Source of the DNA: an uncultured Clostridia bacterium
Lineage (GTDB): Bacteria; Bacillota; Clostridia; TANB77; CAG-508
Direction of reading: 5' to 3'
NCBI GenBank assembly: GCA_947584125.1
Contig: CANPWI010000079.1
Coordinates: 1 to 6,444 of the forward strand
DNA: 6,444 nucleotides
The translations under genes were made by a program, and so were the position numbers. The first letter of the stretch is position 1; each line of letters starts with the position of its first letter. Under the pieces are notes generated by a model, which did not search any database, was not told where the DNA came from, and saw nothing but the letters and a program-made list of their open reading frames with translations. Of this stretch, positions 5,701 through 6,444 are shown piece after piece.

Positions 5701-6117
5701 TTATTTTATATAAAATATTCTCATTAAGCTACCATTTCCATTGTCATACTCATTAGAACCACCACAATTACTTGCATTCTCTAATTTAAGTTCATATTTA
5801 GCTAGTGCTTGTAATGTTGTTCTACCAATGTCAAATGTTTTATTAGTTGCTGTATATTCTGCATTCCTAAACCATTTTAAAAATTTATCTGCCATATCAT
5901 TTGTATCTATTGTACCTGTTTCTATTATAGAATGTAGTGTTGCTATAGTCATTGATGTATCATCTGACCATGTTCCTGCTGGCATATTATATGTACCATC
6001 TGCTTTCATATCTGTAATAGGGTATCTATTTAGTTCTTCTCTTGATTTAAATTCAGCAGGTACACCTAATGCATCTCCTACTGCAAAGCCTATTATTCCA
6101 TCTTTTAATTTTCCCAT
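5701..6117 (-). pseudogene. 3'-truncated ADP-ribosylglycohydrolase (ARH/DraG family)
   Basis: 138 residues; GAGGT lies 7 bases before the ATG (ribosome binding region 6124-6132). The N-terminal half of an ARH/DraG protein is clear: GIIGFAVGDALGVPAEF (8-23), GTWSDDTSM (48-56, the first metal-binding Asp-Asp-Thr), FDIGRTTLQAL (95-105) and NGNGSLMRI (126-134). Family members are about 270-300 residues and continue after MRI with a Pro-rich stretch, further helices and a second metal-binding GxDxDT motif. Here the reading frame goes to FYIK and stop, and the other frames do not restore the family. The family similarity thus ends abruptly at about 5715, suggesting a deletion or rearrangement. Without the second Asp motif the dinuclear metal site cannot form, so removal of ADP-ribose from protein or nucleic acid is unlikely. 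It lies downstream of the NUDIX gene on the same strand. Confidence 0.85.
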
Positions 6118-6232
6118 CTTCTTACCTCACCTAGTCTGTATTTTCTATTAATTATCATTATATCTATATTAATCAATTTTTTGATATTCTTTTCCTATTA
6201 GTCAAATAGTTTTTCCATTTTTCTATATTTTT

Positions 6233-6444
6233 CTAGTTTTTTAATTCTTCCTCTTTTAAAATTTTACTAAATAATTCTCTTGTATTATCATATGTAATTA
6301 TTTTTATTGCATCGTCAAATGTCATCCATTTCATTGATTTTATTTCACTTTCTTGATATTTTTCATCTCCATTTATTTTTTTAGCAACAAATAAAACGAC
6401 TTGCTTAAGAGCACCTTTATCTGTAATATATTCCATTGTATATC
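6233..6444 (-). CDS. NUDIX hydrolase, C-terminal part (runs off the right edge)
   Basis: Only the last 70 or so residues are in the window, ending at TAG 6233-6235. The frame stays open past the Met at 6434-6436 (Tyr-Thr precede it), so that Met is probably internal and the gene starts outside. The visible part has KQVVLFVAKK (about residues 11-20 counted from that Met), then SEIKSMKWMTFDDAIKIIT and NTRELFSKILKEEE. This matches the end of MutT/Ap4A-hydrolase-type NUDIX domains ('..yfla...e....kWlsfeeA..ll.....r.ll..a'). The catalytic NUDIX box (GX5EX7REUXEEXGU) should lie just beyond 6444. Substrate cannot be told from this part; diadenosine polyphosphates or nucleotide sugars are typical. 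It is on the same strand as the glycohydrolase, 115 bases upstream. Confidence 0.7.
   Translation of the reverse strand, partial: YTMEYITDKGALKQVVLFVAKKINGDEKYQESEIKSMKWMTFDDAIKIITYDNTRELFSKILKEEELKN

Noticed and set aside
5741..6151. Plus-strand 136-codon open frame
   Set aside because: It lies antisense to the ADP-ribosylglycohydrolase, whose family motifs are clear on the other strand.
6157..6205. TTGACT and TATAAT on the minus strand as a promoter of the glycohydrolase
   Set aside because: Both hexamers exist but are 37 bases apart, and no partner for either is found at 16-18 bases.

Overview
The window is AT-rich and has compact genes, strong AGGAGG-type ribosome binding sites and many T-rich intergenic stretches. 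Together with a spore photoproduct lyase, a membrane-anchored NodB-type deacetylase and a two-OB-fold SSB-like protein, this points to an endospore-forming, low-GC member of the Clostridia. No phage structural gene, transposase, CRISPR array, tRNA or rRNA was recognised.

Layout. On the left, a plus-strand gene for a SUMF1/formylglycine-generating-enzyme-fold protein (58-894) converges on a minus-strand SSB-like gene (945-1652, TTG start, own sigma-A-like promoter); they share a bidirectional hairpin terminator at 899-932. Next is a minus-strand series of three genes, read right to left. First is an M15-like peptidase with a C-terminal peptidoglycan-binding domain, split by a one-base frameshift (3240-3921). 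Second is a membrane-anchored polysaccharide deacetylase-like protein whose first catalytic motif is altered (2381-3172). Third is a conserved-looking hypothetical protein with a faint Mur-ligase flavour (1819-2325). A 224-base divergent region (3922-4145) follows, holding a 24-bp dyad, a pair of 9-bp direct repeats one helical turn apart and a good sigma-A promoter. To the right lie a small orphan gene (4146-4421) with its own terminator, then splB (4504-5508), preceded by a match to the forespore sigma-G consensus. The last part is minus strand: a partial NUDIX hydrolase entering from the right edge, a 3'-truncated ADP-ribosylglycohydrolase, and a small 53-residue gene (5512-5673) that ends 3 bases from the splB stop.

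How they may fit together. The peptidase, deacetylase and SPL suggest cell-wall or spore-related functions on both sides of the divergent region, but only splB has a promoter that looks forespore-specific. The most striking point is in SplB. The cluster-binding CxxxCxxC and the flanking Tyr residues are intact, yet the cysteine that donates the hydrogen atom in the Bacillus enzyme aligns to a serine (S137). All five cysteines in the protein lie between residues 88 and 104. Three genes also carry a lesion or a changed active site: the peptidase frameshift, the glycohydrolase truncation, and the deacetylase TMNCAW motif in place of TFDDG.
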